From positions 249,548,358 to 249,612,357 of the forward strand of contig OY821519.1 of assembly GCA_963682025.1 (NCBI GenBank): a DNA stretch of 64,000 nucleotides, in the 5' to 3' direction. Positions 10,650 to 23,300 of the stretch are shown piece after piece. Below the pieces are notes generated by a model, which was given only the letters and a program-made list of their open reading frames with translations, had not been told where the DNA came from and ran no database searches. Origin of the DNA: Cordilura impudica (Eukaryota; Arthropoda; Insecta; Diptera; Scathophagidae). Positions within the stretch are counted from its first letter, which is position 1, and each line of letters begins with the position of its first letter. A program made the position numbers and the translations under genes.

Positions 10650-13180
10650 CAGGGTTTCGAACCCCGAAAATTTCGGGTTCGGATACAGGTACGGGTTCAA
10701 CAAATTTAAATTTTGTGGGTTCGGGTTCGGGTTCGGGTTCAAAAGGTATACCAAAAAAAATCAAATTTTTAGTGATTAATGTCACCTTGTAATGCTTTTC
10801 GAAAAAATTTTGATTTAATCTAACAAATAAAATATTTCTTAATGATTCTTCAGTCAAATGCACTCTTTGTGGCGATAAAACAAATTTCAGTGCTGAAAAA
10901 GCTCGCTCAACACTGACTTGAGCGGCCTCATAAAGTAGCGGAATTTCAAGTTTTTTTTTGTTCCCAAAATTTTAAAATATTGTTTCCTTTAGAAATCCTG
11001 GGATAGGCTTCATAAACCTCAAATTCATTTTTAATCGAAACATCAACAGTGCATTTATTGTTACTATTTTTTGTTTTTAATGCAGCATCTACATTGACTT
11101 TTTTCCTTATTCTTTAACAATTCTTCCAGGCTGTCTTCCTCATCCGAAGAACTAGATATTAATTTAGTTGCGTCAACATTCGTTGTTTCTGTGCTAGTTT
11201 GTGTTTGCTTTTCCATATGTAGATGTAAATTTTTTAAGTTTTTTATTGTTGTTAAAATTTGGTTTTGAGCTTTGGCAGTATTTTCATTACTTAACATTAG
11301 TCGAAATCTAGGATCCAAATACATGGCAGCATTTAAAAGTTCATTTTCAATAAAATAGTTTTCACGTTTAAGAATATGTAATTGTATATTGGTATTTCTC
11401 TCTAAATCTAATTTAAATTTCAACCATAGTCCATAAAAATCTCCTAAATTCATCTGATCACTTTATAATTTTAATGTTTTATAATTTTAATGTTTTAACT
11501 GGCTCGAAATTCTTAATGAAATCTGAAACAAAATCCCACATTTTATCATCCATACTTAGTTCAGGATCTATTACATCTGAGCAAAATGTTTTGAAATCTA
11601 ACAAGCGATGGAGCATATCAAAAGTAGAATTCCACCAAGTTGGACAATCAAGGGTTGCTTTTTTTATTCCTAATTTTTTTTGCTAAAGAGGCTCTACTCA
11701 GCTTTTTACACATATTTCTGCATTTATCAATCTTTTGTTTAACTGATTTTGTAGTATCATAAACTGCCAATTGGGCAGTATGAGCTACACATCTGAAATG
11801 AATGATATTACCATGTATATTGGATAATTTTTCTATTCCTTCATCTTCATTGTTTTCAGTTATTAATTCATTTATTTCATCTTCTTGTACTACTTTTTCA
11901 AGGTCAGAAACTTCAAATTCATTTCATAGCAATTCGGCAGCTTTTAGCATATTTCTACCATTATCAGACGTAACTGAGTAAACTTGATTTATATTTTTGT
12001 CATAAGATTGGATCACTGTTTTTCGATCATCAACCTCGTACATTACTAATGTTCTTAAATAAATGTTTCCATTACAAATATACTGAGCATTTATTCCAAT
12101 TACGCTTCTAAATATAAATTTTTTTCGAATTTCACCTTTAATAATATTTTTCACTTCATTTGCCTTATCATTTATTAAATCCTTAATATTTTCTGAATTT
12201 ACAGTAAGGTGCAGTGATTTCATTATAGGTTCTATAATATCACGCATCCCTGAATCTTTAAAAATGCTAAACGGGCGACCATTAATAGTAACTAATTTAA
12301 CGCAAGCTTCCGTGAAACATTTTGCTGTCATATTAATTTTGATTAATCCAAAATAATTTTCCAGGGAAGTTGAATTTTTATCCTGCATATTATGTTTTTT
12401 AAAACTTTCTGCCGTTGACGGTTGAATATTCGTCTCCTCATTAATAATTCGATATTCATCTGGATGCTTTCGTTTGAGATGTCGACCCAAATTAGCAGAA
12501 TGTTTACCTTTCATACCAAACGAGCATTTTTTACATGTAGACTTATCTGTGGTACAATCATAGTCAAAACGTTTCTGAACAGGATTTTCCGACATCTATA
12601 GGGTAAATAAAAACAGTAAATAAAACTAAGACTAATTTAAAATAATTAAAATTGGGTACCTCAATAAAAAACCACACACTTAAAGGCTGTTAATTTATAA
12701 TTATCGTAAATGTTCAACCTGTAACTAATTATTATACACTACCCTATTTAAAAAAATTTAATTATTACACACTATTTAAAAAACTACATTTTACGTACCT
12801 GTTTACTTATGAAAATATTTAAGTACCTATATTAGTTTTTAAAAAATTTTGCTTGCATCACTTAAGAAAACTAAAAACCAAATGGAATTATAATGGGGAG
12901 ATACAAAAATACAAATTACTAGAGAAAACAAACATTATCTTGTTCATTCATGAATTAGAATTTTCTCACGTTATGTTAATGAACAAAAAAAATTTTCAGC
13001 GAATAATAAAATCAAATATCGAGAAAGAGAAACTGCAATATTTTTTTTCGCTGAAAAAAATCGTATATTGAACCTGAACCCATTTTCAGACAGGAACGGG
13101 TTCAGGTTCAAGGTTCACAATTTTTTTAAAAAAGCTTGAACCGAAACGGGTTCCGGGTTCGGGTTCGGTTCGAAACCCTG
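10650..13180 (-). mobile_element. hAT-superfamily DNA transposon, complete ends but broken transposase
   Basis: A 2531-bp element with terminal inverted repeats CAGGGTTTCGAACC (10650-10663) and its complement at 13167-13180, flanked by the perfect 8-bp duplication GTCTACAT. Both subterminal regions carry tandem GGGTTC hexamers (about 10710-10742 on the left, 13140-13170 on the right), which may be transposase-binding sites. The minus strand codes a BED-finger hAT transposase in several frames. Sharp ends with a perfect duplication and decayed coding suggest moderate age, or mobilisation in trans by an active relative. Confidence 0.93.
10750..12595 (-). pseudogene. hAT transposase (BED zinc finger, RNase H-like), frameshifted
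   Basis: The start is ATG at 12595. The first segment (12595-11924, 223 aa) has a BED zinc finger with C21, C24, H39 and H44 in CKKCSFGMKGKHSANLGRHL followed by KRKHP. It stops at 11924; the frame then shifts and RCVAHTAQLAV (about 11770) and CPTWWNSTFDMLHRLLDF (about 11650) follow, both typical of hAT catalytic domains. Near 11470-11500 a 16-bp direct duplication brings a stop. The next segment (11453-11064) has AAMYLDPRFRLML. A last segment (about 10980-10750) has the dimerisation motif, IPLLYEAAQVSVERAFSAL. All parts of the family are present in order, so this is a whole transposase disabled by small lesions rather than a fragment. The native enzyme would excise and insert the element in the nucleus. 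Confidence 0.88.
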
Positions 13181-13188
13181 GTCTACAT
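13181..13188. repeat. hAT target-site duplication, right
   Basis: GTCTACAT, identical to 10642-10649. Confidence 0.9.
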
Positions 13189-13885
13189 ACAATATTCACA
13201 CCCACATACACATTAGTAAATCAGGAACGTATAAGTAATATCTAGAGCATATAAAATATTAATTATACGCTATGTATGGTAAAAATAACGAAAAATTATA
13301 CAAAATTATCAATGAACAAAATATTTTTTGTTTGTTCAAGTACGAGTAGAATCTGTTTAGTGTGCATACGATAAAATCAATAAATACTGGATAAAATAAG
13401 TAAAATCCGGTTTTTGGGTTTCTGGTAATCACAATTTTTACTATACTATAATAATATACTATAATATACAATTGGTGAACTAAATTGAAAGCTTTCACAA
13501 AATTCTATACCTGCCAATTTTGACTTTTAATAATTTCGTGTTAAGTCTTAAAATTATTTTGGTTTTTTTTTTGCAAAATCACTCCTTGGTGTGTTTTCTA
13601 TCGAAAAATAACAAATTTGTTACAAAAAGTGGAATTTAAAAAAAGATAAACGAAAAAAAGTGATTTTTAGTGATGAAAAAACTGCTGTAGAACTAGAAGA
13701 TGAAAGAAAATGTATAAAATCATAACCGTTATTTAAATATTTTCAGTTTGTGACATTTTCTTTTAACTGTTCTTTAAACACAATTGCATATTTCAATGTT
13801 TTAATCGTATAACTTATTATTATAAAATAATGATAAGAATGAAGATTTGTGATTTTTTTTTAATATATTCTTTATTTACAATCCA
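13189..13885. other. Unassigned AT-rich DNA
   Basis: No gene, RNA or clear repeat seen in about 700 bp. Confidence 0.4.
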
Positions 13886-14240
13886 AAGATAACTAGCAAA
13901 TTTCAGACCTCGAAATTCGAGTGCAAGTTCTAGGAAATTTTATTGTTTCATTAAATAAAGACCCTAAAGGTATGCTATTCAATTATAGCCAATTCACAAA
14001 TCAAAACAAAAAAAAACTCAATTTTATTACAAACATATTAACAAATTTAATAAACACACACATAGCATTGTATAATTTTATCTATGTGTTAGTAGCAACT
14101 TTAAATGCAATTTATTCAAAAATAAAAGAAAAAATTTAAAAATCTGTAAATCTGCAATACGGCTAAAAAGAAATACCTTTCATATAGTATACATTTGGTC
14201 AAAATCGGAATAAAATGGTAGAACAAAACATCGGTCATAA
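13886..14240 (+). repeat. RepC dispersed repeat, shortened copy
   Basis: It begins ACCTCGAAATTCGAGTGCAA and keeps CCTAAAGGTATGCTATTCAA, GTAGCAACTTTAAATGCAAT, GGCTAAAAAGAAATACCTTT and CATCGGTCATAAAAA. It is closest to the copy at 52860-53232: both carry the AAATTTAAAAATCTGTAAAT-type variant. Confidence 0.75.
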
Positions 14241-15469
14241 AAATAAGTCTGTTGCTCTTAAAAATTTAATTTTGAGTAAAAACCCAGTGTTCTCTCATTG
14301 AGCAATCTAATATATTTAATGTATTAGCATTATCATTATATTTCTATTATCAGTTTGGTAAGCTGATTTGGTAACCGGTTATCTTTGTAATAAATGTACC
14401 GAAGGTGGAAGTCCAATGTATATATGTTGTTTTTTTCGATACCTGTTTCAAGCAAGAGTATATATGTTGGTGTAAAAGGTATATATGTATACATATTAGG
14501 CTCATTCAAAAAAATTAAAGATTTTTTTTCGATATCCCCTGTGATATATACACAGGAAGTCAAGAAAAAACGCCTGTAAAAATCAAAGCTCTTAATATTA
14601 ATATTTAGAAGTCACGCATCGGAATTTTCCATTTCCCATTTAAATAACACAGGAAAAATTATTTTTCAATTTCATAATTTTATATCTTAAGAACTAATGG
14701 ACAACTTCCAATGATTAAAACATATTTTTATAGGAAATTGAACGTTCTACAAAAAACTTCTCATATCATTTTTTGATAAACTTACTCATTCAAAAGTTAC
14801 GTAAAGTTAAATTTATGTTATAATTACCCTTTTTGACCAATTTCAGGTAAAATGATTAAAGTTATCATCAAATATACCAAAAACTTCTTTGACAATATTA
14901 CGAGTTATGATTTCCAGCAAAAAAAAAATAATAATAATAACAATAATAATAATTATAATTAAAATGATTTTTAAATTGTCAAGTTTATTTTATTTACTTT
15001 TAAGTCACATAGTAATCTACTAGAAAAGGGACAACTCGAATATAAAAAAAACAATGTTTAACCTTTACTAAATCAGAAAAATTAGATTTTACATTAATAT
15101 TATATTAAACAAATTTATATTAAACATATATTATATTAAACAAATATGTTTAATATAATATATAGGTAAGCAAATTTTTTACACTTAATTTCAAATCACA
15201 TGGGATATTTAGCTCCATGCCATTATTAACAATATTAATATTTATGAATGAGAAGTATTTACTGTAGTTACTTACAAAAGAATAGTAGTTACAGTTTTGG
15301 GTTTCCAAAAAGAGTGTTTAATTTAATTTTTTTTTTTATTTACAATTTGATTTTATGTTTAAATTTTTTTTATCGCTGGTGCTGAAAAGTAAAAAACCAG
15401 AATAATAGATGATTTTTTTTTTTTGCTGATGGTCTTAAGCAAAAGAAAATTTTTGAGAAACATTCTATG
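14241..15469. other. AT-rich DNA without a gene
   Basis: About 1.2 kb containing an AAT/AAC microsatellite at 14931-14960 and short imperfect palindromes of TATTAAACAAATATGTTTAA type near 15100-15160. No supported gene. Confidence 0.4.
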
Positions 15470-15777
15470 AGAAAATGCATAACTTCAAATATTATCAAGA
15501 TATATCACGAAAGAGTTACGGCGGCAGACCTCGTAAAACGAGTCAAAGACAGCATAATTCAATAACAGGAGTTTTTAAAAACTGTCCCCATGAGCAATTG
15601 AGGCTGATCTTGGTTGTCATCGTCCTGTGAAGAAATCACTGATATCAGAGAAAAATCGACTGGCTCGCATAAATTTTGCTAAAGAACACATGAGTTCGGC
15701 AAGGTAGAAGACGAATACTATTTTCTTTTCAGATGTGTCCAAGATTAATTTTAGAGGCCATGAGAAAAGAACTTGTG
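15470..15777 (+). pseudogene. Tc1-like transposase relic
   Basis: Conceptual translation gives the Tc1 signature GGRPRKTSQRQ near 15511-15545, which is the GRPRK linker of the paired-type DNA-binding domain. After a frame change, HRPVKKSLISEKNRLARINF (about 15613-15675) and a degenerate FFSDVSKINFRG (about 15720-15757) follow; the usual family form of the last has a catalytic Asp at the D position. The N-terminal third and everything after the first catalytic Asp are missing. It runs directly into a RepC copy at 15778, which may have replaced the 3' half. Confidence 0.75.
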
Positions 15778-16205
15778 ACCGTTGTAACTTTGCCAGTTTT
15801 AAACCGATTTTGACCAAACATACCTCATTTGAAAGGTATTTCTTTTTAACTGCCCACCAGATTTACAGATTTGCACCTTATGGAACATTTTTTGCGTAAA
15901 ATTAATTTAAAGTTGCTACTAACAGATACATAAAATTATACAATGCTGTGTGTGTGTTTATTAAATTTGTTAATGTGTTTGCAAAAATTATATATGAAAT
16001 TGAATTGAAAAATAATTTTGGGCATAAACCAATAACGACAATCGAATTACATTTCAATAATTGCATATCACACACCCTGTGTTGAATTGTGAATTGCCTA
16101 AAATTAGCATAACTTTAGGTGGCATACAAAGTGGTTCAAATGCCTTTAGGATCGTATTTCTGTGAGTTCAACAAATATTTATAATGAAATAAATTTAATG
16201 AATTA
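15778..16205 (-). repeat. RepC dispersed repeat, inverted copy
   Basis: Reverse-oriented match to 3343-3795, from ACCGATTTTGACCAAACATA through AAGTTGCTACTAACAGATAC to TAAAATTAGCATAACTTTAG and an AATTTAATGAATTAAA end. The CTCGAATTT terminus is missing. Confidence 0.75.
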
Positions 16206-16215
16206 AAAGATTAAC

Positions 16216-16847
16216 AATCTAACCCATAAAAACAAAAAAACTCTTTCTTTCCTTACGCATATGATTTTTGAATATCTCCTTGACTGTGCGTGACTATTTT
16301 AAAATTAATCTTTGGTCTCAACAAGTCTATGGACCAAGTTTCAGATCGATCAGATGAGGGGAAATGGGGGTTTAAATCACTGCGTGACTGTACGTGACTA
16401 AGAGTTTAAAAAACATTTAAAGTTATAAATTAAATTAAAAAATTAAATTTCCAATTTCCTAGTCAATATTATGTTGCTTTTCGGGCCAAGGATTGGGTTT
16501 AATTAAAATTTTTTTCATTTTAATTTCTTTCTTTTAACTCATACTCATACTCTCTGTCTGTCTGTCTGTCGTGGGTCAACCCCACTCCCCCTTATACAAT
16601 TGATATGAAACTTGAAAAAAGATTAACTTTGACATAGTCACGCATAATCACGCACAGTCATGGAGAAATTAAATCCTCACTTCACCTTATCCGATCGATC
16701 TGAAACTTTGTCCATAGACTTGTTGTGGCCAAAGAATAATTTGAAGATAGTCACACACAGGCACGCACAGTCAAGGAGATATTCAAAACTCATATGCATA
16801 AGGAAAGAAAGAGTTTTAATAAAAACTTTGTTTTTATGGGTTAGATT
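16216..16847. mobile_element. MITE with ~180-bp inverted repeats
   Basis: The left arm (16216 to about 16400) starts AATCTAACCCATAAAAAC and the right arm (about 16620-16847) ends in its complement. The arms share a CTCTTTCTTTCCTTACGCAT block, an AATATCTCCTTGACTGTGCG block and a CAGATCGATCAGATGAG-like block. A (CTGT)n run lies at about 16551-16570 in the middle. No coding capacity. I could not find a convincing target duplication, so the superfamily is open. Confidence 0.75.
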
Positions 16848-18363
16848 ATTTAAATAAATAAAACATTAATAAAATAGTTTTTAATTTTATGATAAAATTT
16901 GTTGGTATTGGGAGTTCAATTCATCATAAATATTTTTTATTAAAAGTTTCCACTATATTGTCACTCATTTTATATTTTTATAAAAGCTAACACCACTGGA
17001 TTCAGCGTACTCAAATTAAGTTTACCCATCCGGTGGCACGCTTGTTTGAAAACAGTTTTCGATTCCAGCTGAGCACAGTGTTTCAAAAATATTTTTTTTT
17101 TTTTTTTAATTTAAAACAAAATTAATGAAATTAATACGGAATTAATAAAGATTTTTTATTTTTTATATAAAATTTGTATTTCAATTTATTTTCCAATATT
17201 TTCGATTTCTCAATATCAAATTGTAATTCCCTAATATAAATTGAGATGGCCTTCATTTGTATTTGGCATTGTAAAGGTTCAAAGAGTAGTTTTTATTTCA
17301 TAATAAATTTAAATTAAAATCTTTGGAAGTTATATAAAACCACATCCAAGGAAGCTATAAAAACGATTCTCCATGAATGACTTCACTTGTTTTAAAGAGT
17401 TTTCATGAATATGGGCAAAAAATTGATAAAGTATTTTCATATTCAAAAAAATGATGTTAAGAAAATTGAAAAGTTTTGAACTTTGACAGATTATGATTAT
17501 GATGGACGTGCGACCCCCTTCAACTATTATGAGCATTATTTCATTAAACAGACGAACATAGCTAGATCGATTTAGCCATTTCGGTAGCTCTTTTAAATTT
17601 TCTTTTTATTTTATTTTATTTTATTTTATTTTTTATTAAAAATTTGCTTTGTTCAAATTATGATTTTTTTTTTGTAAAATCAGTTATTTATTCATTAAAA
17701 TTTTTAAATTACTTACTTACACCCAAAGGCCAAATATAATATTTAAAAACTAAAAGAAAAACACACAGATTTCATTAACTATTCAGGTGCATATATCGGA
17801 AAAAATTATGTCATATGCAATTTTTTTCCAATTTCCAATTTAAAAATGAATTTCTTTCATATGATTCAACTACACAAAATATTTATGCATAAAACTAAAG
17901 CATAACAAAAAAAAATATATAAACTTCAATAACAAACCATGCAGTAAATATAATGAAATAAATGGTACAAGTATAGAGACCTGCACGTAGAAAGCTCAAT
18001 GAAAAAATATAAAAACAACCCTAAAATAAATACCATAACACTCAAAATCCAGAAACTAACAGCTATTGCTAAGGCTTGTATATAAAAAATGTTTCGAAAA
18101 GACTACAAAAGCCAGTCAGTAAGTGGTTATGGCACGAGCCCATAGTCCATATTTAATGTTGTTGCATTGAAAGGAAAGCAAAAAACAAACAAAAATTTAA
18201 AAATATAAATATACAGTACTAGGGCAATGACATTGTGTCTGTTAAAACTAGAAAACTAGAATAAAATAACATAAAAAAATACAAAAAAGAAAAATTTAAC
18301 AGATTTTCAGTGGTCAGTAACGAACATTAGATACGCTATTACATATTTACTAGTCTGTTTTAA
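16848..18363. other. AT-rich DNA without a gene
   Basis: About 1.5 kb. It has a (TTTTA)n run at about 17600-17635 and a short ACAGACGAACATAGCTAGAT stretch near 17550 that resembles the GTCY part of RepB or mini-me-like repeats. No gene seen. This DNA continues after the errantivirus at 26024. Confidence 0.4.
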
Positions 18364-18367
18364 CGCG

Positions 18368-18762
18368 AGTTATTGGTTGTGTTAACACGAGTTTAAAAAA
18401 AAAATAAAACACAGTTGTCTGTTTGACTGTTTAATCAGAATTGCTTCTTTAATAATAATTGTCACTAATATATATTTTTGTTTTTAAAAAAATAATGTTT
18501 ACGTTAGCTTAATATAATTTAAATGGTTTTGCAATAATAAATTTATATTCGTTCCAATTTCCAAATAACCAAATACAAATAATGCAATTATGCTTGTCTT
18601 AATAATTCTTAATAATCAAATACAAGTTCATTTAACTTAACTTATTATGTTTATGCTGATCTTGGTGGTTTTATTGGTGTCTGTGTTGTTGTTGTTGGTA
18701 ATAATAGTTTTATCGGTGGTTCTGTTGTTGTTGTTGTTATTACTGTGGTAGGTGATATAACT
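18368..18762 (-). repeat. Errantivirus 3' LTR
   Basis: 395 bp; on the minus strand it starts AGTTATATCACC and ends CCAATAACT. It matches 25625-26019 without a difference that I could find. The last 37 codons of env (18651-18762) lie inside it. Confidence 0.95.
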
Positions 18763-20316
18763 CCTCCCCCCTTAGTATGGAGCGATGGCCAAAAGTATTG
18801 ACGGTCAGGAGCGATTACATTTGGAGTGGGAATTTCATTTATAGCGATTTTAGTCTTCCGCTTGGTTATGAAGATGATAATTGTTACAACAATTATTGCA
18901 ATTAAGAGGCCGTAGTTTATGTGTCTGTGTAGTTCTGTATTATTCGATAAGACTTCAATGGCTAGTTTATTTTTAAAATGGTACTCCTTAAGTTTGGGTA
19001 TACTCAAGCTTTCTATTGTGGACAGAGGTTTTATGTTTGCTTGTGCGGATGGGTTTAGAATAAATTCGTCCCAATATATGTTTGGGTTATCTCTGTAGGT
19101 AATTTCGTTGATGATAAGATTACAGTTTTTGAAATGTAATAATAAGTTTCCTTCAATAATATGTCTCTTTGAGTCGCATGATGTCTTCATTTCTGTTGCT
19201 GGTAAATTTCGTATTAACAAAAGTCCTTTTTCTGGTTGTGAGACTTTTGTTATCTGGCCTAAATCGTTGAGTTTACAGTTGGCTTCCAGGTTATTTATGA
19301 TTTTTCCAAAGCATGAGGATTTTTCTATTGTTTCTTGTTGAGAACTTTCTTTGCAGTAATACAAGTTTTCAATTTTTTTGCATAAATTGTCGAAATATTG
19401 AATTTTCTCATTGTTATAAATTATATATGGTTGTATTATTATTTCTTTTGTTTTATTAATTGGAATGGGGATTGTGTGGGTGATTATATATTGATCATGA
19501 GGGATATGAGGAATAAGAATATTGAAAATGATATTTGTGTTATTGTAGTAAGCTTGTAACTCTAGGAGTTCATACAAATGTTCTATTGTATCGACTTTAA
19601 TAGATTGGTTTCTCAGATTGTTTTCGATTTCTTTTAGTTCTTCCATATTTAAAATCATTTTTGGTATAATTTTAAGTCTGGATAAGATCATTGCTTCGGA
19701 AATACTTGCAATATGATTTGACAATAAATCGATATGATAATTGATCTGATTTAGGTATTGAATATCGTTAATAAGTTTGGAATTGGAGAGAATGCTGTTT
19801 TGTGAGTGTTGTAATGCCCGAACTATAATATCTTGTTCCCTATTTATATGATTTGTAATGTTTTCCATTCTTTCAATAATTTTGGTGTTGAGTATACTTT
19901 GTTTACTCGTTTCGGTTTGTACATTCAATGTCAAGTTATATATGACTTCATTAATGCGAGAAGCATCATTGCTGTCCATATTTCCTGTAATGAATTTTAT
20001 TGCTGATCCTATACCATTAAATAATCCTCTTTTGTTCCGATATCTAGGTGTAATTGAATTCAATTTATTCTTGAGATCTGTTAGCTTATATTTTGTCATT
20101 TCAAGGGAACCTTTGTTGTAATAAGAACGTGTGAAATGTTTTAATGATTCTTCAATTTTCATAACATTGTTACTATATGAATCGAGTTTTATGATATGTA
20201 TTAGGTTGGTGTAGTCCGTTATTGTTTTGGCTGTTCCTAATTTTATTTGCAACAAACCTTGTGTATCGCTCAAGTTTTGAATGTTCAGTGTTTGTGCACT
20301 TATTGTGGTTATAAAT
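18651..20316 (-). CDS. env: Envelope glycoprotein (errantivirus env, baculovirus F-like)
   Basis: This is a class I-type fusion glycoprotein of the errantivirus/baculovirus F group, expected in the secretory pathway and plasma membrane. A furin-type site RNKR is followed at once by a Gly-rich fusion-peptide-like segment (about 20020-20040). A single membrane anchor lies near 18860-18915, followed by a basic KRK stretch. The cytoplasmic tail is Thr/Pro-rich. The frame is open from 20336 but has no ATG near its start. A hydrophobic stretch ending ISA just upstream looks like a signal-peptide cleavage region. A splice acceptor TTTTAG ends at 20317, so I place the exon start at 20316. Gypsy-group env is known to come from spliced RNA, and the same is inferred here. 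The frame is uninterrupted to the stop at 18651. Confidence 0.88.
18763..18774 (-). other. Polypurine tract
   Basis: On the minus strand AAGGGGGGAGG lies immediately before the 3' LTR start AGTTAT. This is where plus-strand DNA synthesis is primed in LTR retroelements. Confidence 0.85.
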
Positions 20317-20348
20317 CTAAAATGGACATAATATAATTAATTTAGTTT

Positions 20349-23300
20349 TCAAAATCGTCTTTTCTTTATTTTAGATTTGTGAAGTTTTTTGTTTTGTGTA
20401 GTTAATAGTGTTGCTTTGTTATTTTGTTTTACTTTGTGCCTAGAAAATCTTGGTGTTAATTTGTTTCTCCTACATTCTTTTCTGTATATATAGTCATTTT
20501 CCTCGTAATTTAATGGTTCTTGTCTGTCTGTATTAAGTTTCTCAATGCGTTTATCCGTGTCGGTTTCTAATTTACTTCTAATAGATTCATAGAGTTGAGT
20601 TTGAAACTGATTAATTTTGGAAAGATATTCATGTTCGTTGTTGAATGTGATCTGATGGTCAAATTTGTAGGTTCTTCCGTAGAAGAGTTCGAAAGGTGTT
20701 AGTTTTGTGGAAGAGTGGATTGCATTATTGTACGTTATGATTGTCTCTGTTAGAATATCATCGTGGTCCATTTCCAACTTTTTATCTTTAATTTTCTCTA
20801 CTATTAGTCTGTATGTTTCAGTTAATGTTGAGTGAAGTCTCTCTACAGGGGCATTACTGCTTGATTGTTGAAAAGATGTAAAATGCAAGTTAATTTGGTA
20901 TTGTTGGCAAAAATCTTTAAATATGTTTGAATTGAATTCTGTTCCTTGATCGCAAACAATTTCGTTAGGAATTCCATGCAGACTTAGAAAGTGTTTTAAA
21001 GATTTAATTACGCAAAGGCTGTTTCTCGCTGTTAAAGTGTAAGCGGCAGCAAATTTTGAAAATTTATCTATAATTGTTAAAATGTTTTTCCCGCTAATTG
21101 TATAAATGTCTATATGTATTATGTCTAGTGGTTTAACAGGTGTTGGGGGTTTTTCAAATCGAGTTTTTGGAGGGTGTCTGTCATACTTTAATCTTTGGCA
21201 TGAAACGCAATTATTTATTGTTTGAATTATCTTTGATTTCATATACGGAAAATAGTATTCGCGTTTAAGGTGATCATGTGTTTCCTGTATGCCTCTGTGA
21301 TTGCTGTTCTCATGATAGTCTTGAATGATCTTATCCTGACTATCATTTTCCTTTATGTCTTTTACTATTTCAGTGCACCTAACTAATCTGAAAATTTTGC
21401 TTTGTGCAAAATGTTTTGCATATACATTCTGAATTATACGAAAAGATTCATCATCTGTGAGTATTGCGGTGGTTTTGTTGGGGGCAAGATGGTTTTTTAA
21501 AATTTCCGTTATAATTTCTTCTGTGTAATTGGGGTATGTAAAGGTTTTTCTATGTTTGTTTTTGAAAATTACCTCGAGTTTTATACGAGGATTAGAGCTT
21601 CCTTTTTTGAATAAAGCCTGCAAATTAAAGTCATTTATTGGTTTTTCTGAAATGGGTATACCATCATCACAATTTTCTTCTGCTGAGTGAATGGTGCTAC
21701 CTGACGTGGCTTGATTAGATAGTGCGTCAAATGTATTCATATTTAAAGTTTCCAAAGGGTTAATTTTTATTCGGCTAAGGGCATCTGCGTTCGTATTTAG
21801 CTTCCCTTTCTTGTAAATGATTTCGTAGTCATATTCTTCTAACTTCAACCGCCATCTGACTAATTTTGAATTTGGCTCCTTGAGGCTCATAATCCATGTG
21901 AGGGGTTTATGGTCTGTTATAATTCTGAAACGGTGACCGAATAAGTATGGTCGAAAGTATTTGGTAGCCCAAACTATGGCTAAGAGTTCTTTCTCTATTG
22001 TGGAGTAATTTATTTCCGATGTTGTGAGTGTGCGACTTGCGTAGCAGATCGGTTTATCGTTTCCGATGGGACCTTGTGACAGGATGGCTCCTATCGCGAA
22101 ATTACTTGCATCCGTTGTAAGATTGAATGGCTTCGAAAAATCTGGGTATTGTAAGATTGGGTCGTTAGTCAGGAGGCTCTTACAAATTTCAAAAGTTCTC
22201 TTATATTTGTCATCGACTATAACAGTTTTATCCTTTTTTAAACATGTTGTAAACGGTTTTGTTATTTTGGCAAAGTCTTTTATAAATTTGCGGTAATAAC
22301 CTAATAGACCCAAAAATGATTTTATTTCTTTCTGATTTGTAGGAATTGGAAAATTTTGAATGGCTGATATTTTATCAGGGTTTGGTTTTACACCTTCAGT
22401 AGTCACTAAATGACCCAAAAATGCGCACTCTTTGTGCAAGAATTCTGATTTATCTAGTTGAATTTTGAGGTTGGCTTCTCTAAGGGCTCCAAAAACTTTT
22501 CCCAAGTTTTCTGTATGTTCTTGGAGTGAGGTGGAATACACAATAATGTCATCTAAATAAACCAAACATATGGTTCCTATCAAATCTCTAAGGACGCAAT
22601 CCATTACTCTCTGAAATGTAGATGGTGCGTTTTTAAGCCCGAAAGGCATTCTTACGAACTCGTAGTGCCCACCTTCTACTGTAAATGCAGTCTTAGAAAC
22701 ATCTTTTGGATTCATTTCTATTTGATGAAATCCGCTAGCTAAATCCAATGTAGTGAAATACATGCATTTACCTAGTTTGTCTAATATTTCATTTATATTT
22801 GGTATCGGGTACCTATCCGAGACTGTTTTCTCGTTAAGTTTCCTATAATCGATAACTAGACGCCATTTTCTCTTCCCGCTAGCGTCCGCTTTTTTTGGGA
22901 CTATCCATACTGGTGCACTCCAAGGTGAGTAGCTTTCCCGTATGATACCCTGATTCAACATGTCTGCAATTTGTCTTTGTACCTCCGCTTTATGGACATG
23001 GGGGTACCTGTATGACTTGGTATAAATGGGAATGTCATCTTTCGTAATAATGTCGTGTTTAATTTTATTAGTAAAGGTAAGAGGTTGATTTTCTTGAAGG
23101 AAAACATCTTCAAATTCTTTACATAGTTTTGTGATAACTTTACGTTCCTCTAAATTTAAGTGGTCAATTCTAAGATTTTCCAGCAAATTAGGGTTTTGAT
23201 ATTCAGGAGAATGCTCGAAGTTAATATTGTTAATTTCTCTGTAGTGTGAATCTGTGATTGGATCTACTTTAATCGGGCTTTCAATTAAAATTATTTTATC

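Noticed and set aside
18100..18363. Possible solo regulatory region left of the errantivirus
   Set aside because: No motif beyond AT-rich sequence and short repeats; nothing to support a promoter or enhancer.
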